Positions 33,943-43,362 of a stretch of DNA of 64,000 nt are shown here, in pieces (position 1 is the stretch's first letter; each line of letters starts with the position of its first letter). Origin of the DNA: Auraticoccus cholistanensis (GTDB lineage Bacteria; Actinomycetota; Actinomycetes; Propionibacteriales; Propionibacteriaceae); NCBI RefSeq assembly GCF_009742705.1, contig NZ_WPCU01000002.1, positions 33,177 to 97,176 of the forward strand, read 5' to 3'. Position numbers and translations under genes: made by a program. The notes beneath the pieces were generated by a model that did no database searches, was not told the origin of the DNA, and saw nothing but the letters and a program-made list of their open reading frames with translations.

Positions 33943-34971
33943 ATGGACCTGCCCCTCCTCTGGTTCGCCATCATCGCGGTGCTGTGGACCGGCTACCTGG
34001 TGCTGGAGGGCTTCGACTTCGGGGTCGGCATGCTGCTGCACCACCTGCCCCGGGACCGCCGCGAGCGCCGGGTGATGATCAACACCATCGGCCCGGTCTT
34101 CGACGCCAACGAGGTCTGGCTGATCACCGCGGTCGGCGCCACCTTCGCCGCCTTCCCCGACTGGTACGCCACCACCTTCTCCGCCTTCTACCTGCCGGTG
34201 CTGGCGGTCCTGGTCGCCCTCATCGTGCGCAACGTGGGCATGGAGTTCCGCCACAAGCGCCCCGACCCGGTCTGGCAGCGGCGCTGGGAGCTGGCCGTGA
34301 CCGCCGGCTCCTGGGTACCGGCCGTGACCTGGGGGATGGTGTTCGCCGCCTGGGTCGAGGGCGTCCCGATCGGCCCCGACGGCAACGTGCTCGGCTCCGC
34401 GCTCGCGGTCGTCAGCCCGTACACGCTGCTGGGCGGTGCGGTCACGGCCAGCCTCTTCCTCACCCACGGCGCGCTGTTCGTGGCCCTGAAGACGGTGGGC
34501 GACCTCCGCCACCGGGCCCGCTCGCTCGCGCTGCGGCTCGGCGCGGTGGCCGGGGCGTCGGCGACGGTGTTCGTGCTGTGGACGGCCCAGGCGTTCTCGG
34601 GCACCCGGCTGACCCTGCTGCTCGGCGCCGCGGTGGTCTGCTCCCTCGCGCTGGGGCTGCTGGCGGCGTGGCGCGGCCGCGAGGGCTGGGCCTTCCTGGG
34701 CACCGCGGTCTCGGTGGCGTCCCTGACCGCGACGGTGTTCTGCACCCTCGTCCCCTCGCTGATGGTCTCCTCGCTCGACCCCGCCTGGAGCCTCACGGTC
34801 AGCAGCGCCGCCTCCAGCGACTACACGCTGCGGATCATGACCTTCGCCGCGGTGGCGGTGACGCCGGTCGTCGTGGGCTACCAGGCCTGGACCTACTGGG
34901 TGTTCCGCCGCCGCCTCGGCACCCACCACATGCCCGACGAGCAGCTCGTCGCCGCCGGACGGCGGGGCTAG
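33943..34971 (+). CDS. cydB: Cytochrome bd oxidase subunit II
   Basis: Partner membrane subunit of the bd oxidase, 342 residues with eight helices. The N-terminus MDLPLLWFAIIAVLWTGYLV and the segment GFDFGVGMLLHHLPRDRRER are family hallmarks, as is GPVFDANEVWLI. TGGAGC precedes the ATG. It lies 36 nt after cydA and 2 nt before cydDC. Confidence 0.96.
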   Translation: MDLPLLWFAIIAVLWTGYLVLEGFDFGVGMLLHHLPRDRRERRVMINTIGPVFDANEVWLITAVGATFAAFPDWYATTFSAFYLPVLAVLVALIVRNVGMEFRHKRPDPVWQRRWELAVTAGSWVPAVTWGMVFAAWVEGVPIGPDGNVLGSALAVVSPYTLLGGAVTASLFLTHGALFVALKTVGDLRHRARSLALRLGAVAGASATVFVLWTAQAFSGTRLTLLLGAAVVCSLALGLLAAWRGREGWAFLGTAVSVASLTATVFCTLVPSLMVSSLDPAWSLTVSSAASSDYTLRIMTFAAVAVTPVVVGYQAWTYWVFRRRLGTHHMPDEQLVAAGRRG

Positions 34972-34973
34972 CC

Positions 34974-37900
34974 GTGGCCGCCCCCCTCGACCCCCGGCTG
35001 CTGCGGCGCAGCCGCGCCACCCGCGGCGCCCTGGCGGTGCTGGTCGCCGTCGGGGTGCTGCAGGCGGCGGCGACCATCGCCCAGGCCTGGCTGCTGGCGC
35101 TGGTGGTCGCCGACCTGGTCGGTGGCGGCGACCTGTCCGCGCAGACCGGACGGCTGGCCCTGCTGGCCGCCTCGCTGGCGCTGCGGGGTCTGCTGGCGGC
35201 GGTCCAGCAGCGGGCCGCCCACCGGGCCGCGGCGGCGGTGAAGTCGCAGCTGCGCGAGGAGCTGCTGCGCGCCCGGCTGCGGCGTCCCTCCGGCACCGAC
35301 ACCTCCGGCGGCGCCTTCGTCGCCCTCGTCACCCGCGGCGTGGAGGCCCTCGACGGCTGGTTCTCCGGCTACCTGCCGCAGCTGGTGCTGGCCGTGGTCG
35401 TGCCGGCGGTGGTCGGGCTGGCCATCGGGCTGGTGGACCTGACCTCGCTCGTCGTGGTGGTGCTCACGCTGCCCCTGATCCCGATGTTCATGGTGCTGGT
35501 CGGCCTGGTCACCCGTGACCGGCTGGACGCCCGCTGGCGGGCCCAGTCCCGGCTGGGGCACCACTTCGCCGACCTGGTCGCCGGGCTGCCGACGCTGCAG
35601 GTGCTGGGACGGGCCCGCGCCCAGGTGGCGGGGCTGCGCCGCATCGAGCGCCGCCACGAGGACGCGACGCTGCAGACGTTGCGGGTGGCCTTCCTCTCCG
35701 CGCTGGTGCTGGAGCTGCTGGCCACCCTGTCGGTGGCGCTGGTGGCGGTCGGCATCGGGCTGCGGGTGGTCGAGGGCGAGCTCAGCCTGCTCACCGGTCT
35801 GGTGGTGCTGGTGCTGGCTCCGGAGGTGTACCTGCCGCTGCGCCAGGTGGGGGCCCGCTACCACGACGCCGCCGACGGCATGGCTGCCGCCGAGCAGGCC
35901 TTCGCGCTGCTGGACGCCCCGGCCCCGGTGGCCGGCTCCCTCGACCCGGGCCGCGGCCCGGGCGTGCTCGAGGTCTCGGGGGTGACCCTGTCCCGCGGCG
36001 AGGGGGTGCTGGTCCGCGACCTCTCCTTCCGGCTGGCACCCGGGGAGGTGGTGGCCCTGGCCGGGCCGAGCGGGGTGGGCAAGACCACCCTGGTGGCCGC
36101 GCTGCTGGGCCACCTGCTGCCCGACGGGGGCCGCATCACCGTCGACGGCGTCCCGCTGGCCGAGCTCGACCCGACCGCCTGGCGGCGGCACGTGGCCTGG
36201 GTCGGCCAGGACGCCGAGCTGTGGCCGTCCACGGTGGGGGAGAACGTCGCCCTGGGGGCGCCCGGGGCGCCGGTCAGCCGGGTTCGCGCCGCCCTCGACC
36301 GCGCCGGCGCGCCGTCGCTGCCGCTGGAGCAGCCGGTGGCCCCCGACGGCACCGGGCTGTCCGCCGGCGAGCAGCGTCGCGTCGCCCTGGCCCGCGCCCT
36401 GCTGGCCATCGACTGCGGCGGCGCCCGGCTGCTGCTGCTCGACGAGCCGACCGCCGGCCTCGACGTCGACACCGAGGCCGACGTCGTCGCCACCCTGCGC
36501 CGCCTCGGCGTCGCCGTCCTCGTCGTCTCCCACCGCACCCCCGTCCTCGCCGCGGCCGACCGCGTCGTCCCCCTCACCCGCGCGACAGCCGTCGCCACCA
36601 CGGCCACCACCGGCGGCCGCGGCGCCGACGGCGAGGGCTCTCCCGACGACGGTCGCGACGCCCTGGTCAGCCAGGAACAGGGCAGCGAGTCACGACCCGA
36701 AGGGAGGGGTCCCGGCCCGGTGTCGGGGAGTGGCGGGCGTTGGGAGAACTCCTCCGAGGAACGAGGAGGAGGCTCGACCGGGCGGGACACCGGGCCGGGA
36801 CCCCGACCGGCGACAGGCCCAGCCACGGCCGAAAGCCCCGGCCCCACCGCAGCGCTGACCGTCCGTGCAGCCGCCCTCGCCGTCGGCGCCGCGGCCGCCG
36901 GCGTGGCCCTGATGGCGACCTCCGCGTGGCTTCTGGCGCGGGCCTCGGAGCACCCGCCCGTGCTGTACCTGCTGGTGGCCGTGACCGGCGTGCGCTTCTT
37001 CGGGCTGAGCCGCGGGGTGCTCCGCTACCTGGACCGGCTGGCCTCGCACCGGCTGGGTCTGCGCCACCAGGCGGCGGCCCGGCTGCAGAGCTACGCCGGT
37101 CTGGTGGGCGCGGACGTGGTCGGGCGCCGGCTGGGCGACCTGGTGGCCCGGCTGGTGGACGACACCGAGGCGGCCCAGGACCGGGTGGTGCGGGTCCGGC
37201 TGCCGCTGCTGGCGGCCTGGGCGGTGGGGCTGGCGGCGGTGGTGGGGTTCGCGCTGCTGGTGCCGGCGGCGGGGCTGGTGCTGCTGGTCCACGTGGTGCT
37301 GGCGGGGGCGGTGTGGCCGGTGCTGGCGGCGCGGGTGTCCGCGCGCAGCGACGCCCGGATCGCGCGGCTGCGCGGCGTGCTCAGCGAGCGGGTGCTGCTG
37401 GCGCACCGGCACGCCCGGCTGCTGCAGGCCACCGGGGCGGAGGCGCTCGCGCTGGAGCCGGCGCGGCAGGCCGACGCCGAGGTCCGCCGGGCCGAGCAGC
37501 GGGCGGCGACCGCCCGCGGGCTGGGTCAGCTGGCGGCCTGGCTGACGCTGGCCGTGGTGGAGGTGGCGCTGCTGGTGGTGGCCGGGCGCGCCGTGGCGGC
37601 GGGCACCCTGGCGCCGATCCTGCTCGCCGTGGTCGCGCTGACCCCGCTGGCGCTGCAGGAGCTGCTGCTGCCGCTGGTGGAGGCGGCGCAGACCCGGCTG
37701 CGGACACGGGCGGCGCTCGTGCGGGTGCGGGAGGTCGCGGAGGGGCCGGCCCTGGACGTCCCGCCGCCGCCGGAGCTGGGCCGTCCGGGGCTGCGGCTGC
37801 GCGGGCTGTCGGTCGGCCGGGACGTGCCGCTGCTGGAGCCCCTCGACCTCGACGTGGGCCCCGGCGCCCGGATCGTGCTGGTGGGCCCGAGCGGGGTGGG

Positions 37901-38402
37901 CAAGTCGACCCTGGTGGCCACGCTGCTGGGAAGGCTCGCGCCGCTCGGCGGATCGCTGGCCGTCGGCGGCCCGGTCGGCTGCCTGACCCAGGACGCGCAC
38001 CTGTTCGACACCACGGTGGCCGAGAACGTCCGGCTGGGACGCCCCGGGGCGAGCGAGCAGGAGGTCCGGCAGGCGCTGGCGGCGGTCGGGCTGGCGCTCG
38101 AGCCGGACCGGATGATCGGCGAGCACGGGTCCCGGTTGTCGGGCGGAGAGGCGCGCCGTGTCGCCCTTGCACGCCTTCTGCTGGCCGCGCCCGCTACGGT
38201 GATTCTCGATGAGCCCACTGAACACCTGGACGCCGGCACGGCACGGGCTCTGCTGTGCGACGTCGACGTGGTCTGGTCATCGGCACCGGTCGTGGCGGTC
38301 AGTCACCAGCCCGAGGTCTTCCTCGACGCCTGGGGCGGTACCGTCCAGATCGTGGCGGTGACTCCGACGGGGTCGTCGTTGACCAGTGTTGGCACCTCCT
38401 AG
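34974..38402 (+). CDS. cydDC: Fused CydD-CydC thiol ABC exporter
   Basis: Heterodimeric-type exporter of glutathione/cysteine or related thiols needed to assemble the bd oxidase, here as one chain of 1142 residues. The CydD half has six helices, Walker A GPSGVGKTTL near residue 364, signature LSAGEQRRVALARALL and LLLLDEPTAGLD. A hydrophilic Gly/Arg/Glu-rich linker spans about 545-620. The CydC half has Walker A GPSGVGKSTL near 970, signature LSGGEARRVALARLLL and ILDEPTEHLD. GTG 34974 starts 2 nt after cydB. The linker DNA contains a long inverted repeat (see that entry). Fusion is known in actinobacteria. Confidence 0.94.
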   Translation: MAAPLDPRLLRRSRATRGALAVLVAVGVLQAAATIAQAWLLALVVADLVGGGDLSAQTGRLALLAASLALRGLLAAVQQRAAHRAAAAVKSQLREELLRARLRRPSGTDTSGGAFVALVTRGVEALDGWFSGYLPQLVLAVVVPAVVGLAIGLVDLTSLVVVVLTLPLIPMFMVLVGLVTRDRLDARWRAQSRLGHHFADLVAGLPTLQVLGRARAQVAGLRRIERRHEDATLQTLRVAFLSALVLELLATLSVALVAVGIGLRVVEGELSLLTGLVVLVLAPEVYLPLRQVGARYHDAADGMAAAEQAFALLDAPAPVAGSLDPGRGPGVLEVSGVTLSRGEGVLVRDLSFRLAPGEVVALAGPSGVGKTTLVAALLGHLLPDGGRITVDGVPLAELDPTAWRRHVAWVGQDAELWPSTVGENVALGAPGAPVSRVRAALDRAGAPSLPLEQPVAPDGTGLSAGEQRRVALARALLAIDCGGARLLLLDEPTAGLDVDTEADVVATLRRLGVAVLVVSHRTPVLAAADRVVPLTRATAVATTATTGGRGADGEGSPDDGRDALVSQEQGSESRPEGRGPGPVSGSGGRWENSSEERGGGSTGRDTGPGPRPATGPATAESPGPTAALTVRAAALAVGAAAAGVALMATSAWLLARASEHPPVLYLLVAVTGVRFFGLSRGVLRYLDRLASHRLGLRHQAAARLQSYAGLVGADVVGRRLGDLVARLVDDTEAAQDRVVRVRLPLLAAWAVGLAAVVGFALLVPAAGLVLLVHVVLAGAVWPVLAARVSARSDARIARLRGVLSERVLLAHRHARLLQATGAEALALEPARQADAEVRRAEQRAATARGLGQLAAWLTLAVVEVALLVVAGRAVAAGTLAPILLAVVALTPLALQELLLPLVEAAQTRLRTRAALVRVREVAEGPALDVPPPPELGRPGLRLRGLSVGRDVPLLEPLDLDVGPGARIVLVGPSGVGKSTLVATLLGRLAPLGGSLAVGGPVGCLTQDAHLFDTTVAENVRLGRPGASEQEVRQALAAVGLALEPDRMIGEHGSRLSGGEARRVALARLLLAAPATVILDEPTEHLDAGTARALLCDVDVVWSSAPVVAVSHQPEVFLDAWGGTVQIVAVTPTGSSLTSVGTS
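36706..36804. repeat. 99-bp palindromic element inside the cydDC linker
   Basis: Perfect 19-bp arms (36706-36724 and 36786-36804; left arm GGGGTCCCGGCCCGGTGTC) enclose 61 bp with an inner CTCCTC-N8-GAGGAG hairpin at 36749-36768. The unit is exactly 33 codons long and lies wholly in the linker between CydD and CydC. It looks like a small insertion of a REP- or MITE-like unit, but no target duplication or second copy is visible here. Confidence 0.7.
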
Positions 38403-38417
38403 GAGTAAGGATCCCCC

Positions 38418-38693
38418 ATGAGCAAGAAGAACATCGTCGCCGCCGTGGCCCAGAGCACCGGCATGACCCAGGGCGACGCCGACAAGGCGCTGTCCGCCGC
38501 CCTCGACGCCATCGCCGCCGAGCTGGCCAAGGGCGAGAAGGTGTCGCTGCCCGGCTTCGGCACCTTCGAGGTCCGCGACCGCGCCGCGCGCACCGGCCGC
38601 AACCCGCAGACCGGCGAGGAGATCAGCATCGCCGCCAGCAAGGTGCCCGCCTTCAAGGCCGGCACCCAGCTCAAGAAGACCATCGCCGGCTGA
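38418..38693 (+). CDS. HU-family nucleoid protein, short form
   Basis: Histone-like DNA-bending protein of 91 residues. MSKKNIVAAVAQSTGMTQGD and LPGFGTFEVRDRAARTGRNP, followed by TGEEISIAASKVPAFKAGTQ, give the full HU fold with the DNA-binding arm. It lacks the Lys/Ala-rich C-terminal tail of actinobacterial HupB, so it is a HupA/HimA-like short form. AGGAG overlaps the cydDC stop and AAGGA is at 38407. It may be read through from cydDC or have its own promoter inside it. Confidence 0.94.
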   Translation: MSKKNIVAAVAQSTGMTQGDADKALSAALDAIAAELAKGEKVSLPGFGTFEVRDRAARTGRNPQTGEEISIAASKVPAFKAGTQLKKTIAG

Positions 38694-38750
38694 GCCCGGC
38701 CCACCGCCGCGGGGCACCACGCCCCAGCACGTGACGGCGCAGCACGGGAA

Positions 38751-38784
38751 CGGGGCCCGACCGGAGCGATCCGGTCGGGCCCCG
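38751..38784. terminator. Strong bidirectional terminator between HU and MFS genes
   Basis: A perfect 14-bp stem (CGGGGCCCGACCGG / CCGGTCGGGCCCCG) with loop AGCGAT lies between convergent genes. It is the most stable hairpin noticed in the window. TGCCGCGTCCG is repeated three times just after it (38785-38830). Confidence 0.85.
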
Positions 38785-38830
38785 TGCCGCGTCCGACACA
38801 TGCCGCGTCCGGGGCGTGCCGCGTCCGGGG

Positions 38831-40261
38831 CTAGGAGCGCGCCGCGGGGGCGGCCAGCAGGTCCTCGGTGCCGCGCTCGAACAGCTCGGCGCCGATGCGG
38901 CGGCTGCGCACCGCGAACAGCACCGCCACCAGCGCGAAGGACACCGCCACGGCGAGCAGGACCGGCAGCGACACCCCGCTCGGCGGCAGCAGCAGGGCGG
39001 CGAGGACCGCGGCCAGCACCTGCGTGGTGTTGAAGACCATGTCGTAGAGGACGAACACCCGACCCTTGTACTCGTCCTCGACGTGGGCCTGGACGAGGGT
39101 GTCGACGCAGATCTTGAGCGACTGGGCCGCGACCCCGAGCAGGAACCCGGAGGCCACCAGGGTGGGCTGGGTGACGATGCTGCCCGGCACCAGCTGCACG
39201 ACCGCGGCCAGCGCGAGCAGCAGCACCACCCAGCGCCGCAGCCCGGTGCGGGCGGTGACGAAGGGGGTCACCACCGCCGCCAGCACGAACCCGGCGCCGG
39301 TCGCCCCGGCCCACAGCCCGAGCGCGGCGATGGCCGGGGTCGCCTCCTCCACCGTGTAGAAGGTGTTGCGGTAGATCACGATGACCGCCACCGTGACCAC
39401 GCCGTAGGCGATCCGCTGCAGCCCGATGGTGACCAGCCCGAGCCCGGCCGGACGGTGCTCGCGCAGGTGCCCGAGGGCGTCGCGAAGCCCGCTCAGCACG
39501 TCACGGACGACGGCGTCGGTCTGCCGGGAGCGGGCCTCGGCGCGCTCGCGGGCGTCCGGGCCGAGGGCACCGCGGGGGATCAGCAGCGCCAGCACCACGC
39601 TCACCGCGAAGCCGAGCGCGCAGGCGAGGAAGACCAGGGCGTCGGCGGCGGTGACCCCCAGCAGCGGACCTAGCAGGGTGCGGATGCCCAGCGCGGTGCC
39701 GGCTCCGACGATCACCCCGGCCGGTCCGACGGTCGGCATCACCGAGCTGGCCACCAGGTACTCGTCGGGGTCCACGGTGTGCGGCAGCGCGGCCGACATG
39801 CCGGCCATCACGAAGCGGTTGATGCTCATCGCCACCAGCACGGTGACGTAGAACGCGCTCATCGCCCAGGCCCGGTCGGTGCCGGCCAGCACCAGGGCGG
39901 CGAGCACCAGCCCGAGCCCGATCCGCAGCGCGTCGGCCACCAGCACCACCTGGCGGCGGTCCCAGCGGTCGAGGATGCCGCTGACGAAGGGGCCGACGAC
40001 CGAGAACGGCAGCAGGGTGATGGCGAGCACGCCGGCGATGGCCCAGGCGCTGGTCTGCGTCTGCGGGTTGAACAGCAGGTAGGAGGCCATCCCGACCTGC
40101 AGGATGCCGTCGCTGGCCTGGGTGGCGATCCGCACCGCCAGCAGCCGGCGGAACAACTGGTGGCGCCACAACCGGCGCAACGCCTGCACGAACTCCAAGA
40201 CCCACCCGTTCTCCGCGACCAGCCCGACCGACGCCACCCGGCCGTCCGGCCACGGGGCCAC
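38831..40261 (-). CDS. Major facilitator superfamily transporter
   Basis: Twelve-helix transporter of about 476 residues. The loop 2-3 signature is visible as GILDRWDRRQVVLVADALR, and a counterpart in the second half precedes FVTARTGLRRWVVLLLALA. This resembles MFS drug-exporter-like proteins of actinobacteria. The frame opens with MAPWPDGRV, but the conserved part begins near LEFVQALRRLWRHQLFRRL, so the true start may be a downstream GTG. Substrate unknown. Confidence 0.85.
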   Translation of the reverse strand: MAPWPDGRVASVGLVAENGWVLEFVQALRRLWRHQLFRRLLAVRIATQASDGILQVGMASYLLFNPQTQTSAWAIAGVLAITLLPFSVVGPFVSGILDRWDRRQVVLVADALRIGLGLVLAALVLAGTDRAWAMSAFYVTVLVAMSINRFVMAGMSAALPHTVDPDEYLVASSVMPTVGPAGVIVGAGTALGIRTLLGPLLGVTAADALVFLACALGFAVSVVLALLIPRGALGPDARERAEARSRQTDAVVRDVLSGLRDALGHLREHRPAGLGLVTIGLQRIAYGVVTVAVIVIYRNTFYTVEEATPAIAALGLWAGATGAGFVLAAVVTPFVTARTGLRRWVVLLLALAAVVQLVPGSIVTQPTLVASGFLLGVAAQSLKICVDTLVQAHVEDEYKGRVFVLYDMVFNTTQVLAAVLAALLLPPSGVSLPVLLAVAVSFALVAVLFAVRSRRIGAELFERGTEDLLAAPAARS

Positions 40262-40304
40262 TCGACTCTACGCGACCCCGCGCCGGGCGCGGTGGAGCCC
40301 GATC

Positions 40305-41909
40305 TCAGGGGATGCGGATGCCGACGCCCGGGCCGACGTCGAGCCCGGTGAAGTAGAACAGCGCCAGCACGGCGGCCCACGCCAGCCAGAACGGCACCAC
40401 GAAGGGCAGCATCCGGGCGATGACGGTGCCCAGCCCGGCGTCGGGCTCGTAGCGCTTGACCATCATCAGCAGCACGAACACGTAGGGGTTCATCGGCGTG
40501 ATGACCTGCGTGGCGGAGTCGCCCACCCGGAAGGCGGCCTGCACGAAGCCGGGCTCGAAGCCGAGCAGGGCGAACATCGGCACGAACACCGCCCCGACCA
40601 GCGTCCACATCGACGAGCCGCTGACGATGAACAGGTTCAGCAGCGAGCACAGCACCATGAAGCCGAGGATCGCCGGGAAGCCGACCAGCCCCACCGCCTC
40701 GAGCCCACGGGCGCCGTTGACCGCCAGCACCGAGCCGACGTTGGTCCAGTTGAACAGCGCGATGAACTGGCCGAGCATGAAGGCCAGCACCACGAACGAG
40801 GCCATGTCCTTGATGCCCTGACCCATCACCCGCGGCACGTCGGCGCTGGTGCGCAGGCTGCCCGAGACGAAGCCGTAGACCAGCCCGGGGGCCAGGAACA
40901 ACGCGAAGACGATGAACACCACCGAGTCCAGCAGCGGCGACTCGGGCAGGAACCCGCCCTCGGCGTTGCGCCACGGGGAGCCGGGGACGAGGGCCACCAC
41001 GGCCATCAGCACGGCCAGCACCGCGGTGACCAGGGCGGCGGCCAGGAGCCCCCGCCTCTCCCGCCCGGTCAGCGTGGCCTCCATCGGCTGCGCCGAGCGG
41101 AGCGCGGCGGCGGTGTCGGCGTCGGAGCTGGTGGCCGGGGTGTCGTCGTCCTCGGGCAGCTCCTCGGTGGGGACGTCCTGGCGCACCATCCGCGGCTCGA
41201 TCACCCGGTCGATCAGGAACCCGGCCAGCACGGCCAGCACCAGCGAGGACGCGACGTTGAAGTAGTAGTTCGACACCGGGGTGACGGTGGCGCCGGCCGC
41301 CGGCAGGGTCGCCGTGACGCTGTTGGTGATGCCGGCGAAGAGGGCGTCGAGGCTGGTGACCAGCAGCGACGTGGAGTAGCCGGCGCCCGCGGCGGCGAAG
41401 CCGCCGATCAGCCCCGCCATCGGGTGGCGTCCGGCGGCTTTGAAGACCATGGCGGCCAGCGGCGGCACCACGATCATGCAGGCGTCGGCCATCACCGAGG
41501 AGGTGACGCCGACGACGCCCACCGCGTACGGCAGCGCCCACCGCGGCGCGGAGCCGAGCAGCAGCCGGATGCCGGCGCCCAGGAACCCGGTCCGCTCGGC
41601 CACGGTGACGGCGAGCAGGATGGTCAGCACCGTCTGCAGCGGCGGGAAGCCGATGAAGTTCTCGCCGAGGGAGGTGGTGAACCAGGTCAGCCCCTGCGCG
41701 GTGAACAGGCCGCGGACGGCGCGGGACTCGTCGTCGCCGGGGATGGTGACCGAGGTGCCGGCCAGCTGCAGCAGGGTCGAGACCAGCCCGACGAGCAGGA
41801 ACAGCCCGAGGAACAGGATGAAGGGGTCGGGGAGCTTGTTGCCGGCCCGTTCCACGCCGGCCAGCAGCCGGTCGGTCCGGGTGACGGGGGCGGTCGAGGT
41901 GGCGGTCAT
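40305..41909 (-). CDS. AbgT-family transporter
   Basis: Membrane transporter of 534 residues of the AbgT family, members of which import p-aminobenzoyl-glutamate or export antimetabolites. Family stretches include NKLPDPFILFLGLFLLVGL near residue 24, VTVAERTGFLGAGIRLLL, and NPYVFVLLMMVKRYEPDAGL near the end. It is 69 nt after an M20 amidohydrolase on the same strand, the same pairing as abgT with abgAB in E. coli, which supports use of p-aminobenzoyl-glutamate or another N-acyl amino acid. Confidence 0.9.
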   Translation of the reverse strand: MTATSTAPVTRTDRLLAGVERAGNKLPDPFILFLGLFLLVGLVSTLLQLAGTSVTIPGDDESRAVRGLFTAQGLTWFTTSLGENFIGFPPLQTVLTILLAVTVAERTGFLGAGIRLLLGSAPRWALPYAVGVVGVTSSVMADACMIVVPPLAAMVFKAAGRHPMAGLIGGFAAAGAGYSTSLLVTSLDALFAGITNSVTATLPAAGATVTPVSNYYFNVASSLVLAVLAGFLIDRVIEPRMVRQDVPTEELPEDDDTPATSSDADTAAALRSAQPMEATLTGRERRGLLAAALVTAVLAVLMAVVALVPGSPWRNAEGGFLPESPLLDSVVFIVFALFLAPGLVYGFVSGSLRTSADVPRVMGQGIKDMASFVVLAFMLGQFIALFNWTNVGSVLAVNGARGLEAVGLVGFPAILGFMVLCSLLNLFIVSGSSMWTLVGAVFVPMFALLGFEPGFVQAAFRVGDSATQVITPMNPYVFVLLMMVKRYEPDAGLGTVIARMLPFVVPFWLAWAAVLALFYFTGLDVGPGVGIRIP

Positions 41910-41978
41910 CGCGGCTCCTGCGGGAGAGGGGCGGAGGTCGGCCGGACCCTCGGCCCGGCCCTCACGCGGCTCCGGCGG

Positions 41979-43298
41979 TCAGTCGAAGTAGGAGGGGACG
42001 TCGAGGGCGCCGCCGGCGGCGGCGAAGTCCTCGGCGACGTGGGCGCGCAGCTCGGGGTCGCAGAGCCAGTCCAGGGCCACCGCGGCCAGCCCGTAGCTGG
42101 CGTCGGCGACCACCCGGTCGGCCTCGGGGGTGACCGCGGCCGCGGCGAACTCGCGGGTGTGCAGCGAGAGGTCGCCGTCGCTGATCTTCACCATGGCGTG
42201 CAGCCCGGGCACGCGGTAGGAGACGTTGCCGAAGTCGGTGGAGCCGGCGAAGGTGCTGGGCACCACGTCCGGCGGCAGCACCCGGCGGCCGCGCTCGCCG
42301 TAGCGGCGGTTCCAGCTGAGCGCGAGCGGCTGGTTGGTGCGCAGCGGCAGGTAGGGCGGCGCCTCGTCCCAGGCCATCTCGACGGTGCAGCCGGTCATCA
42401 GCGCGGCCCCCCGGGCGATGTCGGCCAGCCGCTCGCTCAGGATCTTCAGGCTCTCGGGGTACTGGCTGCGCAGGTAGAACAGCATCTCGGCGTGCTCGGG
42501 GATGACGTTGGGGCGCTCCCCGCCGGCGGTGACGATGCCGTGCACCCGGTCGGTGGGCGGCATCTGCTGGCGGTGCAGCCCCACCCCGGTGTACATCAGG
42601 TTGACCGCGTCGAGGGCGTTGCGGCCCATGAACGGCTGCGCCGAGGCGTGGGAGGTGATGCCGGTGAAGCTGGCCCGCAGCTGGCGCCGGCCGAGGAACA
42701 CCGAGTCGGACAGGTCGTGGGTGAAGGGGTGCACCATCAGCGCGGCGTCGACGTCGTCGAAGGCGCCGTCGCGGGCCATCAGCTCCTTGCCCGAGCCGCC
42801 CTCCTCGGCCGGGGTGCCCAGCCACACCACCCGCCCGGGCAGCCGCTCGCCCAGCCGGGCCAGCGCCAGGAAGGCGCCCAGGCCGGTGACGGCGATGATG
42901 TTGTGCCCGCAGCCGTGCCCGATGCCGGGCAGCGCGTCGTACTCCGACAGCACCGCGACCGTCGGCCCGCCCGGGTCGCCGACCTCCGCCCGCAGCGCGG
43001 TGGGCACGCCGTGGGCCGCCCGGGTCACGGCGATGCCGTGCTGCTCGACGACCCGGGCCAGCGTCTCGGCCGAGCGGTGCTCCTCGAAGGCGACCTCGGG
43101 GTGCTCGGAGAGGTCGTGGGAGAGCCCGACCAGCGTCTCGGACAGCCCGCCGACGGCCGCCTCGACCGCGGCCAGCAGCTCGGCCGGCGCGCCCTCGGCG
43201 CCGGACAGCGGGGCGGTGACCCGCTGCGCCTTGGCCTCGGTCTCGGCGCGCAGCTGGCGCAGCAGGAACGGGTCGACGGGGACGGGTCGGTCGTTCAT
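41979..43298 (-). CDS. M20D-family amidohydrolase, AbgB-like
   Basis: Zinc-dependent amide hydrolase of 439 residues. Metal-binding and catalytic segments are SEYDALPGIGHGCGHN near residue 140, with the Cys typical of the M20D branch, GTPAEEGGSGKELMA near 185, and MVHPFTHD. A lid/dimerisation domain (RASFTGITSHASAQPFMGRN) is present. Likely cleaves an imported N-acyl amino acid such as p-aminobenzoyl-glutamate. It heads a two-gene operon with the AbgT transporter. Confidence 0.9.
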   Translation of the reverse strand: MNDRPVPVDPFLLRQLRAETEAKAQRVTAPLSGAEGAPAELLAAVEAAVGGLSETLVGLSHDLSEHPEVAFEEHRSAETLARVVEQHGIAVTRAAHGVPTALRAEVGDPGGPTVAVLSEYDALPGIGHGCGHNIIAVTGLGAFLALARLGERLPGRVVWLGTPAEEGGSGKELMARDGAFDDVDAALMVHPFTHDLSDSVFLGRRQLRASFTGITSHASAQPFMGRNALDAVNLMYTGVGLHRQQMPPTDRVHGIVTAGGERPNVIPEHAEMLFYLRSQYPESLKILSERLADIARGAALMTGCTVEMAWDEAPPYLPLRTNQPLALSWNRRYGERGRRVLPPDVVPSTFAGSTDFGNVSYRVPGLHAMVKISDGDLSLHTREFAAAAVTPEADRVVADASYGLAAVALDWLCDPELRAHVAEDFAAAGGALDVPSYFD

Positions 43299-43362
43299 CG
43301 GGCCTCCGGGGGGTGCGGGTGCTCCAGTTCTGGCACCGTAGCAGCCGCCCTCGGGGCGACGG

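Noticed and set aside
36595-36840. A split of cydDC into separate cydD and cydC genes
   Set aside because: The frame is open throughout, and I see no stop or good start with a ribosome binding site in the linker.
32478-38402. A 1974-codon frame suggesting CydDC begins inside cydA
   Set aside because: The frame before 34974 is cydA and cydB in another phase and gives Arg/Ala-rich nonsense; the exporter starts at GTG 34974.
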